Shown: piece by piece, positions 10,200 to 17,760 of the stretch
How positions within the stretch are numbered: the stretch's first letter is position 1
How the letters are laid out: every line of letters starts with the position of its first letter
Origin: Roseburia hominis
GTDB lineage: Bacteria; Bacillota; Clostridia; Lachnospirales; Lachnospiraceae
Assembly: GCF_021531695.1 (NCBI RefSeq)
Contig: NZ_JADYUI010000004.1
Span: 62,001-126,000, forward strand
Length of the DNA stretch: 64,000 bases
Reading direction: 5' to 3'
Translations under genes and position numbers: made by a program
The notes under the pieces: generated by a model
What the model saw: the letters and a program-made list of their open reading frames with translations, nothing else
What the model was told of the DNA's origin: nothing
The model's database searches: none

Positions 10200-10235
10200 G
10201 CGGACATTCACAATCCACTTTGCCTGCTTATGAAT
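10200..10235. repeat. Dispersed hairpin repeat A, copy 2
   Basis: This is a more diverged copy of the repeat at 8706, reading GCGGACATTCACAATCCACT and then TTTGCCTGCTTATGA. It lies between the serine hydrolase start and the amt terminator. Together with copy 1 it gives an imperfect direct repeat around the hydrolase gene. Confidence 0.5.
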
Positions 10236-10282
10236 CATTGCTACTTCCCAGTGTAGCATTTCTGATAGGTCAATTATACAAT

Positions 10283-10326
10283 AAAAAACCGACTACCGCA
10301 AAAAAATGCAATAGCCGATTCTTTTT
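10283..10326 (-). terminator. Terminator of amt
   Basis: The stem ATCGGCTA pairs with TAGTCGGT (two G-T pairs) around a 16-nt loop, and is followed on the minus strand by six T. It lies 23 nt past the amt stop. Confidence 0.75.
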
Positions 10327-10348
10327 AAATTAATATGTGGTTTAGATA

Positions 10349-12064
10349 TTACTCTACATCTTTCAATGCTGCTAAATCTTCTTCGCCTGTACGAACTTTT
10401 ACGACTTTTGCAACATCATATACGAAAATCTTACCATCACCGATATGACCGGTGTATAATGCTTTCTTCGCTGTTTCAATAACCTCATCTACAGAAAGGT
10501 TACCAATAATAACATCTACTTTAACTTTCGGAAGTAAAGTTGCATCCATTTCAACACCACGATAGTACTCGCCGGCACCTTTCTGGATACCACAACCCAT
10601 AACCTGTGTTACTGTCATACCAGTTACACCGAGCTCATTCAATGCTTTCTTTAAAGTATCAAATTTAGAAAGTTTTACTACAATAGATACCTTATGCATT
10701 CCTGTTGTTGCCGCCGGATCTAAGTTTGTTTCTTTTACTACCTTTACTGCTGCATCAACCTGTGCAGGAGTAGCTTTTGTGATATCATCCTCACCTAAAT
10801 CTGTATTCTCATTAACATCTAAAGTACCTAAAATATCTGTAATTTCAAATCCTGAGTATGCGCTTGCAAGACCATGCTCATGAATATCAAGACCATCAAT
10901 TTCAACTTCTGCCGGAACACGTAAACCAATCGTTTTGTCAATCACTTTATAAATAATAAACATTACTATTGCTACATATGCTATAACGCTTACAACACCA
11001 AGTAACTGTACCAGGAAGAAGTGCACGCCACCTCCATAAAACAAACCATCTTCTGTTGCAAACAAGCCAGTTAAAAGCGTACCAAGTGCTCCACAAACAC
11101 CATGGACTGAAATCGCGCCAACCGGATCATCAATTTTTACTACTTTATCAAAGAATTCAACTGACAACACTACTGCAATACCTGCAAGCAAACCAATGAA
11201 AAATGCTCCAACAGGACTTACCAGATCACAACCTGCAGTAATGGCTACCAGACCTGCCAATGCTCCATTCAATGTCATGGAAACATCCGGTTTCTTATAA
11301 CGAATCCATGTAAAGATCATTACTGTACAAGTAGAAACTGCTGCTGCAAGGTTCGTTGTCATAAAGATGGAAGATGCTGAAATTAAATTCTCATCTGTAC
11401 TCATTGCTACCGTAGAACCACCATTAAATCCGAACCAGCAGAACCAGAGAATAAATACACCAAGGGCTGCCATTGCAAGGTTATGTCCCGGAATTGCACG
11501 AGGTTTTCCGTTCTTGTCATATTTACCAATACGCGGTCCAAGAATCGCTGCTCCAACACATGCTGCGGTACCACCAACCATATGTACTGCGGTACTTCCT
11601 GCAAAATCATGGAAACCTAACTGGGATAACCAGCCTCCGCCCCATACCCAGTGACCGGAAATTGGATAAACAACTGCAGAAATCAGTAAACTATAAATAC
11701 AGTAAGCACTGAAATTCGTTCTCTCTGCCATACTTCCGGAAACAATAGTTGCTGCAGTTGCACAGAACACTGTCTGGAAAACTACATAACACCAGGTAGG
11801 AAGTGTTCCAAAATCATAATCGCCACGAATCAATGGATCAAATCCACCAATCAATGCCCCACTGCCGCCGAACATGATACCAAATCCAAGTAACCAGTAA
11901 ACCGGCGTACCGATACTAAAATCCATCAGGTTCTTCATAATAATGTTACCTGTGTTTTTTGCTCTTGTCATACCTGCTTCGCACATTGCAAATCCGGCCT
12001 GCATAAAGTATACCATTGCCGCTGCAATAAGCGTCCAGATGACGTCTGCTGATGAATAAGTCAT
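10349..12064 (-). CDS. amt: Ammonium transporter fused to a PII (GlnB/GlnK) domain
   Basis: A 571-aa fusion. Residues 1 to about 400 are an Amt channel of 11 membrane helices (AAMVYFMQAGFAMCEAGM near the start, TAVHMVGGTAACVGA). Residues about 452-560 are a PII signal protein with the T-loop segment YYRGVEMDATLLPKVKVD and the B-loop and C-terminal GHIGDGKIFVYDV. Free GlnK normally plugs Amt when nitrogen is rich, so here the plug is covalently attached. The T-loop tyrosine YYRG is present. The ATG at 12062-12064 has GAGGAGG 9 bp upstream. Its long leader contains two hairpin structures. It lies close to glnA and an ANTAR regulator. Confidence 0.93.
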   Translation of the reverse strand: MTYSSADVIWTLIAAAMVYFMQAGFAMCEAGMTRAKNTGNIIMKNLMDFSIGTPVYWLLGFGIMFGGSGALIGGFDPLIRGDYDFGTLPTWCYVVFQTVFCATAATIVSGSMAERTNFSAYCIYSLLISAVVYPISGHWVWGGGWLSQLGFHDFAGSTAVHMVGGTAACVGAAILGPRIGKYDKNGKPRAIPGHNLAMAALGVFILWFCWFGFNGGSTVAMSTDENLISASSIFMTTNLAAAVSTCTVMIFTWIRYKKPDVSMTLNGALAGLVAITAGCDLVSPVGAFFIGLLAGIAVVLSVEFFDKVVKIDDPVGAISVHGVCGALGTLLTGLFATEDGLFYGGGVHFFLVQLLGVVSVIAYVAIVMFIIYKVIDKTIGLRVPAEVEIDGLDIHEHGLASAYSGFEITDILGTLDVNENTDLGEDDITKATPAQVDAAVKVVKETNLDPAATTGMHKVSIVVKLSKFDTLKKALNELGVTGMTVTQVMGCGIQKGAGEYYRGVEMDATLLPKVKVDVIIGNLSVDEVIETAKKALYTGHIGDGKIFVYDVAKVVKVRTGEEDLAALKDVE

Positions 12065-12080
12065 AAAATCATTCCTCCTC

Positions 12081-12242
12081 AAAATAAAAAAATGCGACAC
12101 TACGCCCCTTATCCACAGCTTTGTGGCTCACGTAATCCCACATATTCTAAATAGTATTTACACAACAATTTGCCCGCTTAGCGTACATCAACATTGCCGC
12201 ATATATAAGAAAAGACACTTAAGGTATTCCTTAAGCGCCTTT
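12081..12242 (-). promoter_or_regulatory. Attenuator-like leader of amt
   Basis: From a start near 12250, the RNA first forms a 14-bp stem at 12211-12242 with a 4-nt loop. About 110 nt later the arms TGCGGCA (12195-12201) and TGTCGCA (12093-12099) can pair and are followed by TTTTTTATTTT, which then runs into the ribosome site. TGTGG/CCACA arms inside offer alternative pairings. The layout is that of transcription attenuation. An ANTAR protein is encoded 9 kb away, but I could not show the paired hexaloops it needs. Confidence 0.5.
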
Positions 12243-12256
12243 GCTTTATGTTCTAA

Positions 12257-12284
12257 AGTATACTCATATTTTTAGATTTGTCAA
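12257..12284 (-). promoter_or_regulatory. Sigma-A promoter of amt
   Basis: On the minus strand TTGACA (12279-12284) and TATACT (12257-12262) are separated by 16 bp. Transcription from here would give a leader of about 185 nt ahead of the amt start. Confidence 0.75.
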
Positions 12285-12333
12285 TAGAATTTTTATACTT
12301 TTTTAATATTCTGCCTTCCCGCCAAGGCTCCTC

Positions 12334-12362
12334 TTGAAAGAATCTCAATTATACTATAAAAT
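12334..12362 (+). promoter_or_regulatory. Promoter of the sigma-like gene
   Basis: TTGAAA (12334-12339) and TAAAAT (12357-12362) are separated by 17 bp. The predicted RNA would begin at or just before the hairpin at 12372-12420. Confidence 0.55.
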
Positions 12363-12371
12363 ACTGTTAAA

Positions 12372-12420
12372 TACCAAGTTCAAGACTCACGCACGAGTCT
12401 TGGTGCGAGATCCATTGGTA
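12372..12420 (+). promoter_or_regulatory. 5' leader hairpin of the sigma-like gene
   Basis: An 8-bp perfect stem, CAAGACTC with GAGTCTTG, has a 6-nt loop, and is enclosed by TACCAA/TTGGTA arms. It lies 30 bp ahead of the start codon and within a few bases of the predicted 5' end of the RNA. It could stabilise the message or act as an operator; no known riboswitch fits. Confidence 0.4.
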
Positions 12421-12450
12421 AATAATGTTACAATAAAAAGAGGTTTTATT

Positions 12451-13488
12451 ATGTCAGATCAGGAACTTACACTTGCCATCGCACAAATCAAAAATGCCAA
12501 TCAAAATGGTTTTATTTCTTTTTATAATAAAACTTTTCATTATAATTATGTACGGGCCAAATATTTATTTCCAAATATTGTAGAATGCAGAGAATTTTTA
12601 AAGACAATCTATTTATACCATTTTTTGCATATTGCTGAACTTGAAACCGCAGAATCTACGGAAAAATGGATGTCAAAAAATATTCTTCTCTGCTACCAGT
12701 CTATCCTTACACAAAATGGAATTGATGTATTTTCAAATATTCCTTCTATTACCTCTGCCTCTACAACACTGCCGGAGGCAGATAAACCGGTCATTCACTG
12801 TGTGAACAAGGAAGACAGTGCTCCTTATCTTATGAAACAGTTGAAAGACCTTCCTGTTTTACCACGTATGATTTTCCTATGCTTTTACCACGATGGTCTT
12901 TCTGTCAATGAAATTGCCACTGCATTAAACTGCGTCAAAGAAACTGTCCTGTGGGAGTTAGAAGAAACTAAAAATACGCTCTATCAGGCATATAAACTCT
13001 GTGAACAGCAAGTGTCCAAACCTCTTTATCCTTTTAATCTACAACTTGTATACACTGCCTTAGAACTCGAAAATGAAAAATATTACAGTACAAAAGAATT
13101 TGCTCTTCTGGTATGGGAATCTGTTGCTTCCTCCCTTACTTTCCGAAAGGCAAAGAAAAAGAAAGCAATTACACTTCCTATCGTTTTCTGCTTTTCTGCC
13201 CTTATTCTTGCATTTATTGTGCTTCATATGTATGCCGGCTCTTTCGGGAAACAGCATACAAATGCAACCACAGGAAATACTGTACCGGAAAGTACGGAAA
13301 CTTCCCTATCAGAAGATAAGGAATCGGACACTTCCAGCCAATCTCCTCTTGAGGAAGATTTGACTCCTTCCTCAACCACTACCATCCGTGACGAAAATGG
13401 AAATGTAACAACCTATGATGAGAACGGAAGTGAAATCCCGACTCCTTCCTCCCATGCCGCAGAACTCTCCCCTGCAGATAAAGATTAG
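12451..13488 (+). CDS. Sigma-70-like protein with membrane anchor
   Basis: A 345-aa protein. Residues 15-90 look like a weak sigma region 2 (FISFYNKTFHYNYVRAKYLF). Residues about 134-180 carry a region-4-like helix-turn-helix (LPRMIFLCF, LSVNEIATALNCVKETV). A membrane helix follows at about residues 238-260, and the last 85 residues are acidic, Ser/Thr-rich and probably outside, ending in RDENGNVTTYDENG. The ATG at 12451 has AGAGG 7 bp upstream; the frame extends 39 codons upstream without a ribosome site. No anti-sigma gene is adjacent. It may be a self-anchored ECF-type factor or a HTH regulator; DNA targets are unknown. Confidence 0.7.
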   Translation: MSDQELTLAIAQIKNANQNGFISFYNKTFHYNYVRAKYLFPNIVECREFLKTIYLYHFLHIAELETAESTEKWMSKNILLCYQSILTQNGIDVFSNIPSITSASTTLPEADKPVIHCVNKEDSAPYLMKQLKDLPVLPRMIFLCFYHDGLSVNEIATALNCVKETVLWELEETKNTLYQAYKLCEQQVSKPLYPFNLQLVYTALELENEKYYSTKEFALLVWESVASSLTFRKAKKKKAITLPIVFCFSALILAFIVLHMYAGSFGKQHTNATTGNTVPESTETSLSEDKESDTSSQSPLEEDLTPSSTTTIRDENGNVTTYDENGSEIPTPSSHAAELSPADKD

Positions 13489-13500
13489 TGCACGAAACAA

Positions 13501-13546
13501 GCAGTCCCCCCTCCTACACTTCTACTACTTATAGGTGGGTGACTGC
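13501..13546. repeat. Palindromic repeat B, copy 1
   Basis: GCAGTC...GACTGC arms with C-rich and G-rich inner stretches flank a loop with the string TTCTAC. A second copy lies at 16064. The minus-strand reading supplies the last codons (QAVTHL) and stop of the adjacent gene. Its form resembles the subterminal hairpins of IS200/IS605 elements, but no transposase is near. Confidence 0.55.
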
Positions 13547-14377
13547 CTGAATGGTTAAAATGCTCATCCGGTAACAGATATTTCGAGCTACATCAAACGG
13601 CCAGATAAGTGGCAAGGATTCTTCAATCAGGCACTCACCCCTCTTTTGCATTTCTTTGATATCAAGAAATGCCTGATGGGCGCCCTGAATTCCGCCAGAC
13701 ATCCCGATTCTCTCTTTTTCTAATCCAAAAATAACATGCTTTTTGACACAGGAAAAAACAGCCCGGTCAAATCTTGGAATTATAATATCATTCTGTTTCT
13801 TCACATACTCAAAAACAGTATCTTCCCTTTTTCCGACTGCATCTAAATACACCTGCCACAACCAGGCAAACATATTATTAATCTGACTGTGAACCCCGAC
13901 TGCAACTGCCGCATCATAACATTTATCACCAAAAGAAAGCGGACGCTTCTCCGCTTTCTGATACAAATCTTTCATTCGTAAAATGGCATACTCTGCCACT
14001 TCATCCATGTCAGTATTTTTTCCATCAACCTGTATCATACGAAGCACATCATCCGCATATTCCCGATATTCTTCCGGTGTAATGCCAAGAAAATCCGTTT
14101 CCTTTAAAACAATATTTTCTTTTAAAGTGATATGATAAGTATCTAATGCTTCATATAAAGTCGTAATATCTCTATCATATAATACGATTTGTGAAAAATG
14201 CTGCTGTAAGCGTTTCAGGTTGATATCATTACAATTTCCTGCGCCAAAAACAGCCAGCGTGCTTTCTGGTTCTAATGTTGAAATAATATAATCTGTCAAC
14301 CGTTCTCGGTATTCCTGCCAATTGGTATACGCATCCGGTATCTTTTGTAACTTTAATAATTCATCATAAATCGACAT
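13529..14377 (-). CDS. Methyltransferase-like protein, function unknown
   Basis: A 282-aa cytoplasmic protein. The stretch ESTLAVFGAGNCNDINL at about residues 36-53 resembles the SAM-binding motif I of class I methyltransferases, and DR/TLYEALD follows as in motif II. The rest has no motif I can name. It starts 7 bp after the thioesterase stop with no clear ribosome site, so it may be translated by coupling. The last six residues, QAVTHL, and the stop are encoded by palindromic repeat B, suggesting that an insertion replaced the original C-terminus. Substrate is unknown. Confidence 0.6.
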   Translation of the reverse strand: MSIYDELLKLQKIPDAYTNWQEYRERLTDYIISTLEPESTLAVFGAGNCNDINLKRLQQHFSQIVLYDRDITTLYEALDTYHITLKENIVLKETDFLGITPEEYREYADDVLRMIQVDGKNTDMDEVAEYAILRMKDLYQKAEKRPLSFGDKCYDAAVAVGVHSQINNMFAWLWQVYLDAVGKREDTVFEYVKKQNDIIIPRFDRAVFSCVKKHVIFGLEKERIGMSGGIQGAHQAFLDIKEMQKRGECLIEESLPLIWPFDVARNICYRMSILTIQAVTHL

Positions 14378-14384
14378 GATATCA

Positions 14385-14771
14385 TTAACTTAACTTTGCA
14401 TCTGCTTTTGACTGAAATTTTTCATTCTGAATAATAAAGCGCTCATGAGTTCCTTCTCCGATTACTCCTGTCTCATCAGATGCTTTTACGGAAAATACCA
14501 GTCTTCTTCCGTCTACTTCAATCAATTCTGTCTCACAGGTAACTTTCATACCTACCGGTGTTGGTGCTGTATGTTTTACATTTAATAAAGTACCAACTGT
14601 TCCGCTTCCTTCTTCTAAGTAAGGAGCCACACTCATCCATGCTGTTTTTTCCATCAATGCAATCATTGCAGGAGTGGCAAATACCTGTAAACTTCCGCTT
14701 CCTAATGCCTTCGCTGTATTATTCTCATCTACTGTAACTTCCTGTACCCCTTTGATCCCTTTTTCTAACAT
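14385..14771 (-). CDS. Thioesterase of the FlK-like hotdog family
   Basis: A 128-aa hotdog-fold protein. The stretch ATPAMIALMEKTAW and the glycine-rich GTVGTLLNVKHTAPTPVG match the FlK-type thioesterase family, which hydrolyses short acyl-CoA esters (fluoroacetyl-CoA in the best-known member). AAGGATATG gives the start. The gene is followed by the methyltransferase-like gene at a 7-bp spacing, so they are probably cotranscribed. The natural substrate is not known. Confidence 0.8.
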   Translation of the reverse strand: MLEKGIKGVQEVTVDENNTAKALGSGSLQVFATPAMIALMEKTAWMSVAPYLEEGSGTVGTLLNVKHTAPTPVGMKVTCETELIEVDGRRLVFSVKASDETGVIGEGTHERFIIQNEKFQSKADAKLS

Positions 14772-14851
14772 ATCCTTATCCTCGCTTTTTGTTTGTATTT
14801 TTGTTTATTTTATCACAGAAAAAAAGAATCTTCCACCCCGTAAAATCCATT

Positions 14852-15061
14852 TTACTCTTTTTCTTCCGGTGCAAGAAAATGATAGACTTCCCCATATGCC
14901 TCGCTTTCTGCTTCGTTTTCTGCCGGTCTGTGTAAAAGCCCTGTACATTCCATCGTAGACACAGAATTTGCCAGGTAATCGATTTTACTACCTTCTTCCC
15001 AGACTTTTTTTCTGATACCTGTTTTTTCTTTTTCCTGTTTGCTTTCATTTTTTTCTATCAT
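14852..15061 (-). CDS. Small conserved Lachnospiraceae protein, unknown function
   Basis: A 69-aa charged cytoplasmic protein. The central block SKIDYLANSVSTMECTGLL is followed by acidic AENEAESEAYGEVY and resembles a small protein I have seen repeatedly in clostridial genomes. AAGGAG lies 10 bp before the ATG at 15059-15061. A longer reading in another frame at 14776-15048 lacks this pattern and was rejected. No function can be assigned. Confidence 0.6.
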   Translation of the reverse strand: MIEKNESKQEKEKTGIRKKVWEEGSKIDYLANSVSTMECTGLLHRPAENEAESEAYGEVYHFLAPEEKE

Positions 15062-15194
15062 ACAGTATAATCTCCTTTTTATATTGATAAATAAAACCTT
15101 AAAATTTATTTAAATTTTTAATTTTTTGTAGGTTTTCTTTCTCTAATCCGTTATAATATCCGCATAAAACATATTATCTATGAGGAGGATATAA

Positions 15195-16055
15195 ATGATT
15201 TCTTTAAACAACTTAGCAGAAAATAAAAACATGGTGGTCATTGACCAGAAAGGTGTCTTTTCCGTTTTTGAGCACCAGAAAGACATGAGTGTTTCCCCAC
15301 AATTTGCATCTGTTGCATATTTCATGCATGAAATGAATGTAAGGAAACGTCAGGTACTTTGCAATTTAAACAATTCCTCTGTTAAAGTACAGGCCGGTGC
15401 TATGCAGTGGACGGCAGGACGCGTAGATTCCGAGACCGGAGTGAAAGGTGTCGGTGATTTTTTCGGTAAAGCTTTAAAAGGAGCCGTAACCAAAGAATCC
15501 ACGGTAAAACCAATTTATCAGGGTTCCGGATTTTTGATGTTAGAACCAACCTATCGCTATATTATATTAGAAGATATCGGTAACTGGGGAAGCGGCATCG
15601 TATTAGATGACGGTCTTTTCCTCGCCTGCGATGCGTCACTTTCGGATAATGTAGTTGCCAGAAGCAATGTAAGCTCTGCTTTACTGGGTGGAGAGGGACT
15701 CTTTAATCTTTCCCTTTCCGGTCAGGGAATCGCTGTATTGGAAAGTCCGGTTCCAAGAGAAGAATTAATCGAAATCGAAGTTCAGGATGACATTGTAAAA
15801 ATTGATGGAAATATGGCAATTGCCTGGTCAGCTTCTTTACAGTTTACCGTTGAGAAATCTTCCAAAACTCTTATGGGGTCTGCCGTCAACGGAGAAGGCT
15901 TCGTAAATGTTTATCGCGGTACCGGTAAAATTCTCCTCGCCCCAACCCTTAATCCGGGAACTAGCATGTCTGATACCCATGGTCCAAAAGACAGTAATAC
16001 CACTTCTTCGAAAGGAATTGTATCAAGCGTTATGAAAAGTGCTTTAGACTTATAA
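15195..16055 (+). CDS. AIM24-family protein
   Basis: A 286-aa soluble protein of the AIM24 (DUF124) family, a double-stranded beta-helix-like fold of unclear role, named after a mitochondrial protein. Visible family features are the repeated glycine-rich strands (VKVQAGAMQWTAGRV, GSGFLMLEPTYRYI, SLSGQGIAVLESPV, VYRGTGKILLAPT). Start ATG follows GAGGAGGATATAA. A TATAAT lies 38 bp upstream but no good -35 was found. It is alone on the plus strand and ends just before palindromic repeat B copy 2. Confidence 0.85.
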   Translation: MISLNNLAENKNMVVIDQKGVFSVFEHQKDMSVSPQFASVAYFMHEMNVRKRQVLCNLNNSSVKVQAGAMQWTAGRVDSETGVKGVGDFFGKALKGAVTKESTVKPIYQGSGFLMLEPTYRYIILEDIGNWGSGIVLDDGLFLACDASLSDNVVARSNVSSALLGGEGLFNLSLSGQGIAVLESPVPREELIEIEVQDDIVKIDGNMAIAWSASLQFTVEKSSKTLMGSAVNGEGFVNVYRGTGKILLAPTLNPGTSMSDTHGPKDSNTTSSKGIVSSVMKSALDL

Positions 16056-16063
16056 ATTTGCAT

Positions 16064-16112
16064 GTCCCCTACCCCACCTACGTTTCTACAATTTAGAGGT
16101 GGGGGACTGCTT
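16064..16112. repeat. Palindromic repeat B, copy 2
   Basis: CCCCACCT pairs with AGGTGGGG around a loop containing TTCTACAATTT. The right arm reads GGGGGACTGCTTG, near-identical to GGTGACTGCCTG of copy 1, and the loop shares TAC-TTCTAC-TT. It sits directly after the AIM24 stop. Confidence 0.55.
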
Positions 16113-16135
16113 GAACGCGGAATAGGCACTCTCCC

Positions 16136-16324
16136 TCACTTTCCACTGAGTTCTGCCAGACTGTTAATTAAACTTTGCATCTCTTTTTTGGACTGCACAT
16201 TTCTTGCTGCCTCAATTACCTGCTCCTTTTCTGTTTCTTCCAATGTTGCAAAATGAAGCATTGCTTTTTCATTCATTGCCAGTCCAAATCCAAGACCAAG
16301 CGGAAGTCCATCTTCTTTTATCAT
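16136..16324 (-). CDS. Small conserved protein coupled to spoVAC
   Basis: A 62-aa protein with a glycine-rich N-terminus (PLGLGFGLAMNEKAM) and helical remainder (LEETEKEQVIEAARN, MQSLINSLAEL). Its ATG at 16322-16324 overlaps the spoVAC stop (TAATG), with GGAGG 8 bp upstream, so the two are translationally coupled. The arrangement implies expression in the same cell type, perhaps the forespore. I do not recognise the family. Confidence 0.7.
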   Translation of the reverse strand: MIKEDGLPLGLGFGLAMNEKAMLHFATLEETEKEQVIEAARNVQSKKEMQSLINSLAELSGK

Positions 16325-16788
16325 TATAATACCCTCCATATTTTAAGAATCCAATACAAAAATCCAAGCACCCAGCTCGTAAAAATACCATACAAAATAA
16401 CCGGTCCCGCAATCGTAAAAATCTTGCAGCCAATTCCAAAAACCTGTCCCTCTTTTTTAAATTCTATTGCAGGTGCTGCCACAGAATTTGCAAATCCCGT
16501 AATCGGAACCAGTGCACCTGCTCCTCCGAACTTTGCAATACTGGGATAAATATTAAAACCGGTCAGTAATATACTTAATAATATTAAAATCATACTGCAC
16601 CATGCACCTGCCATATCCTGCTCTAAACCACAGCTTTTGCATACATTTAAAACGAATTGTCCAAGTACACAGATTATCCCACCTGTGATAAATGCTTTTA
16701 ACATATTTAACGGCAGATTATGCGTTGGTGTTACTTTTTTTACATAATCATTATACTCCTCCCACAAACTTTCCCTTTTCTCGTCCAT
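16324..16788 (-). CDS. spoVAC: Stage V sporulation protein AC
   Basis: A 154-aa membrane protein with about four helices, forming the mechanosensitive channel part of SpoVA, which takes up and releases Ca-dipicolinate. The stretch PLNMLKAFITGGIICVLGQF, GFNIYPSIAKFGGAGALVPI and GFANSVAAPAIEFKKEGQ match SpoVAC closely. Start ATG has AAGGGAG 5 bp upstream. It is separated from spoVAB by a 105-aa gene with its own promoter and by a terminator, and from spoVAD by 8.6 kb, unlike the compact operon of Bacillus. Confidence 0.93.
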   Translation of the reverse strand: MDEKRESLWEEYNDYVKKVTPTHNLPLNMLKAFITGGIICVLGQFVLNVCKSCGLEQDMAGAWCSMILILLSILLTGFNIYPSIAKFGGAGALVPITGFANSVAAPAIEFKKEGQVFGIGCKIFTIAGPVILYGIFTSWVLGFLYWILKIWRVL

Positions 16789-16825
16789 TCTTCTCCCTTC
16801 CGGTATACAGCTATATCGTAAATAT

Positions 16826-16884
16826 AAAAAAACTGTACACCTTCTTTACAGATTTTTCTTTCTGTCTTATTGTGTACAGCTTTT
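16826..16884 (-). terminator. Terminator between the 105-aa gene and spoVAC
   Basis: CTGTACAC (16833-16840) pairs with GTGTACAG (16872-16879), with an inner ACAGA/TCTGT stem, and is followed on the minus strand by seven T. It would stop transcripts of the 105-aa gene before spoVAC. Confidence 0.75.
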
Positions 16885-16916
16885 ACACTTTTATGCAGTT
16901 TTAATTTCTATTTGTA

Positions 16917-17234
16917 CTATTCCTGCCACAGCCTTTGTTCCGTAAGTCCCCACTGAAACAATTCTTTCATCTGCTCATCTACCGTTTCATCCGGTTTAAA
17001 CTCCATAAATAATTGCACAAGATACGCTTCGTTCTCATTCTTAGGCTCATACTCTGTCACCGTTTTTTTTACTGCCTCGTATAATTGTTTGGGCGGAAGT
17101 TCTACATCAAATTCTACCCCTGTCAATTTGCTCACTAAACCGGCCGCATAATAAAATTCATAATTTCCAAGCATAATGGATTCTTTTAACTTACATTTGA
17201 TAACAATACTTTGTCTTGCAATTGAAGTAACCAT
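16917..17234 (-). CDS. Hypothetical 105-aa protein inside the spoVA cluster
   Basis: A soluble, mostly helical and acidic protein of unknown family. AAGGGAA precedes the ATG at 17232-17234. An internal Met at residue 21 (MLGNYEFYYAAG) lacks a ribosome site. A clear sigma-A type promoter lies at 17277-17305 and a terminator at 16826-16884, so the gene looks like an independent vegetative unit lying between spoVAB and spoVAC. Nothing in the sequence suggests a sporulation role by itself. Confidence 0.65.
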   Translation of the reverse strand: MVTSIARQSIVIKCKLKESIMLGNYEFYYAAGLVSKLTGVEFDVELPPKQLYEAVKKTVTEYEPKNENEAYLVQLFMEFKPDETVDEQMKELFQWGLTEQRLWQE

Positions 17235-17276
17235 TTCCCTTCTCCATCATCCCTTCTCTCGTTTCATATGCGAATA

Positions 17277-17305
17277 ATCTTAACGCTTTTTCAAGTAAAA
17301 TTCAA
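17277..17305 (-). promoter_or_regulatory. Sigma-A promoter of the 105-aa gene
   Basis: On the minus strand TTGAAT (17300-17305) and TAAGAT (17277-17282) are separated by 17 bp and lie about 40 bp before the start codon, after the spoVAB stop. Confidence 0.65.
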
Positions 17306-17331
17306 GCTTCTTTTGCTCATTATTTACTATA

Positions 17332-17760
17332 CTAATTTGCCGCAAGATTTCCAAAAAAGTAAAGAAATCCTCCGACCATCTTTCCAAGTGCCATAAATAC
17401 CATAAGCCACGGAAGTCCTTCTTTTACCTTGACACGCCGAAACAAAATCGGAAGTGCCTGCAAAATCTCCGCCAGTGCAACTGCAACACTTCCCACAAAA
17501 ATCCCTGCGCAAAATCCAAAAATAATGAGAAGCGGTCGTCCGAGCGGAATATGCAAATCCAAAAATACCGACAAAATATTTCCTATTACTCCACCAAGTA
17601 ATACCGCATTTTCATAACACATAATATGTTCTCCGGTATGGCTTCGTCCAATGATTCTTGGTATAACGCCTATCATAATAATAAATGCAAAGGTTCCTGC
17701 TGCAATAGACAATCCGGCAGTAAACCCAAATAAGCTGAGAAATATATGTTTAATCCACAT
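17332..17760 (-). CDS. spoVAB: Stage V sporulation protein AB
   Basis: A 142-aa membrane protein with four predicted helices, equal in length to the Bacillus protein (141 aa). The first helix FGFTAGLSIAAGTFAF and the segments GVIPRIIGRS, GGVIGNILSVFLDLHIPLGRP and LPILFRRVKVKEGL match SpoVAB. The frame extends far upstream within spoVAA, but the ATG at 17758-17760 follows GGAAGG and gives the family length. It overlaps the spoVAA 3' end by 11 bp, showing translational coupling. Confidence 0.93.
   Translation of the reverse strand: MWIKHIFLSLFGFTAGLSIAAGTFAFIIMIGVIPRIIGRSHTGEHIMCYENAVLLGGVIGNILSVFLDLHIPLGRPLLIIFGFCAGIFVGSVAVALAEILQALPILFRRVKVKEGLPWLMVFMALGKMVGGFLYFFGNLAAN

Noticed and set aside
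14776-15048. 90-aa minus-strand frame overlapping the small Lachnospiraceae protein
   Set aside because: It is a shadow in another frame; the 69-aa frame has the ribosome site and a conserved-looking core.
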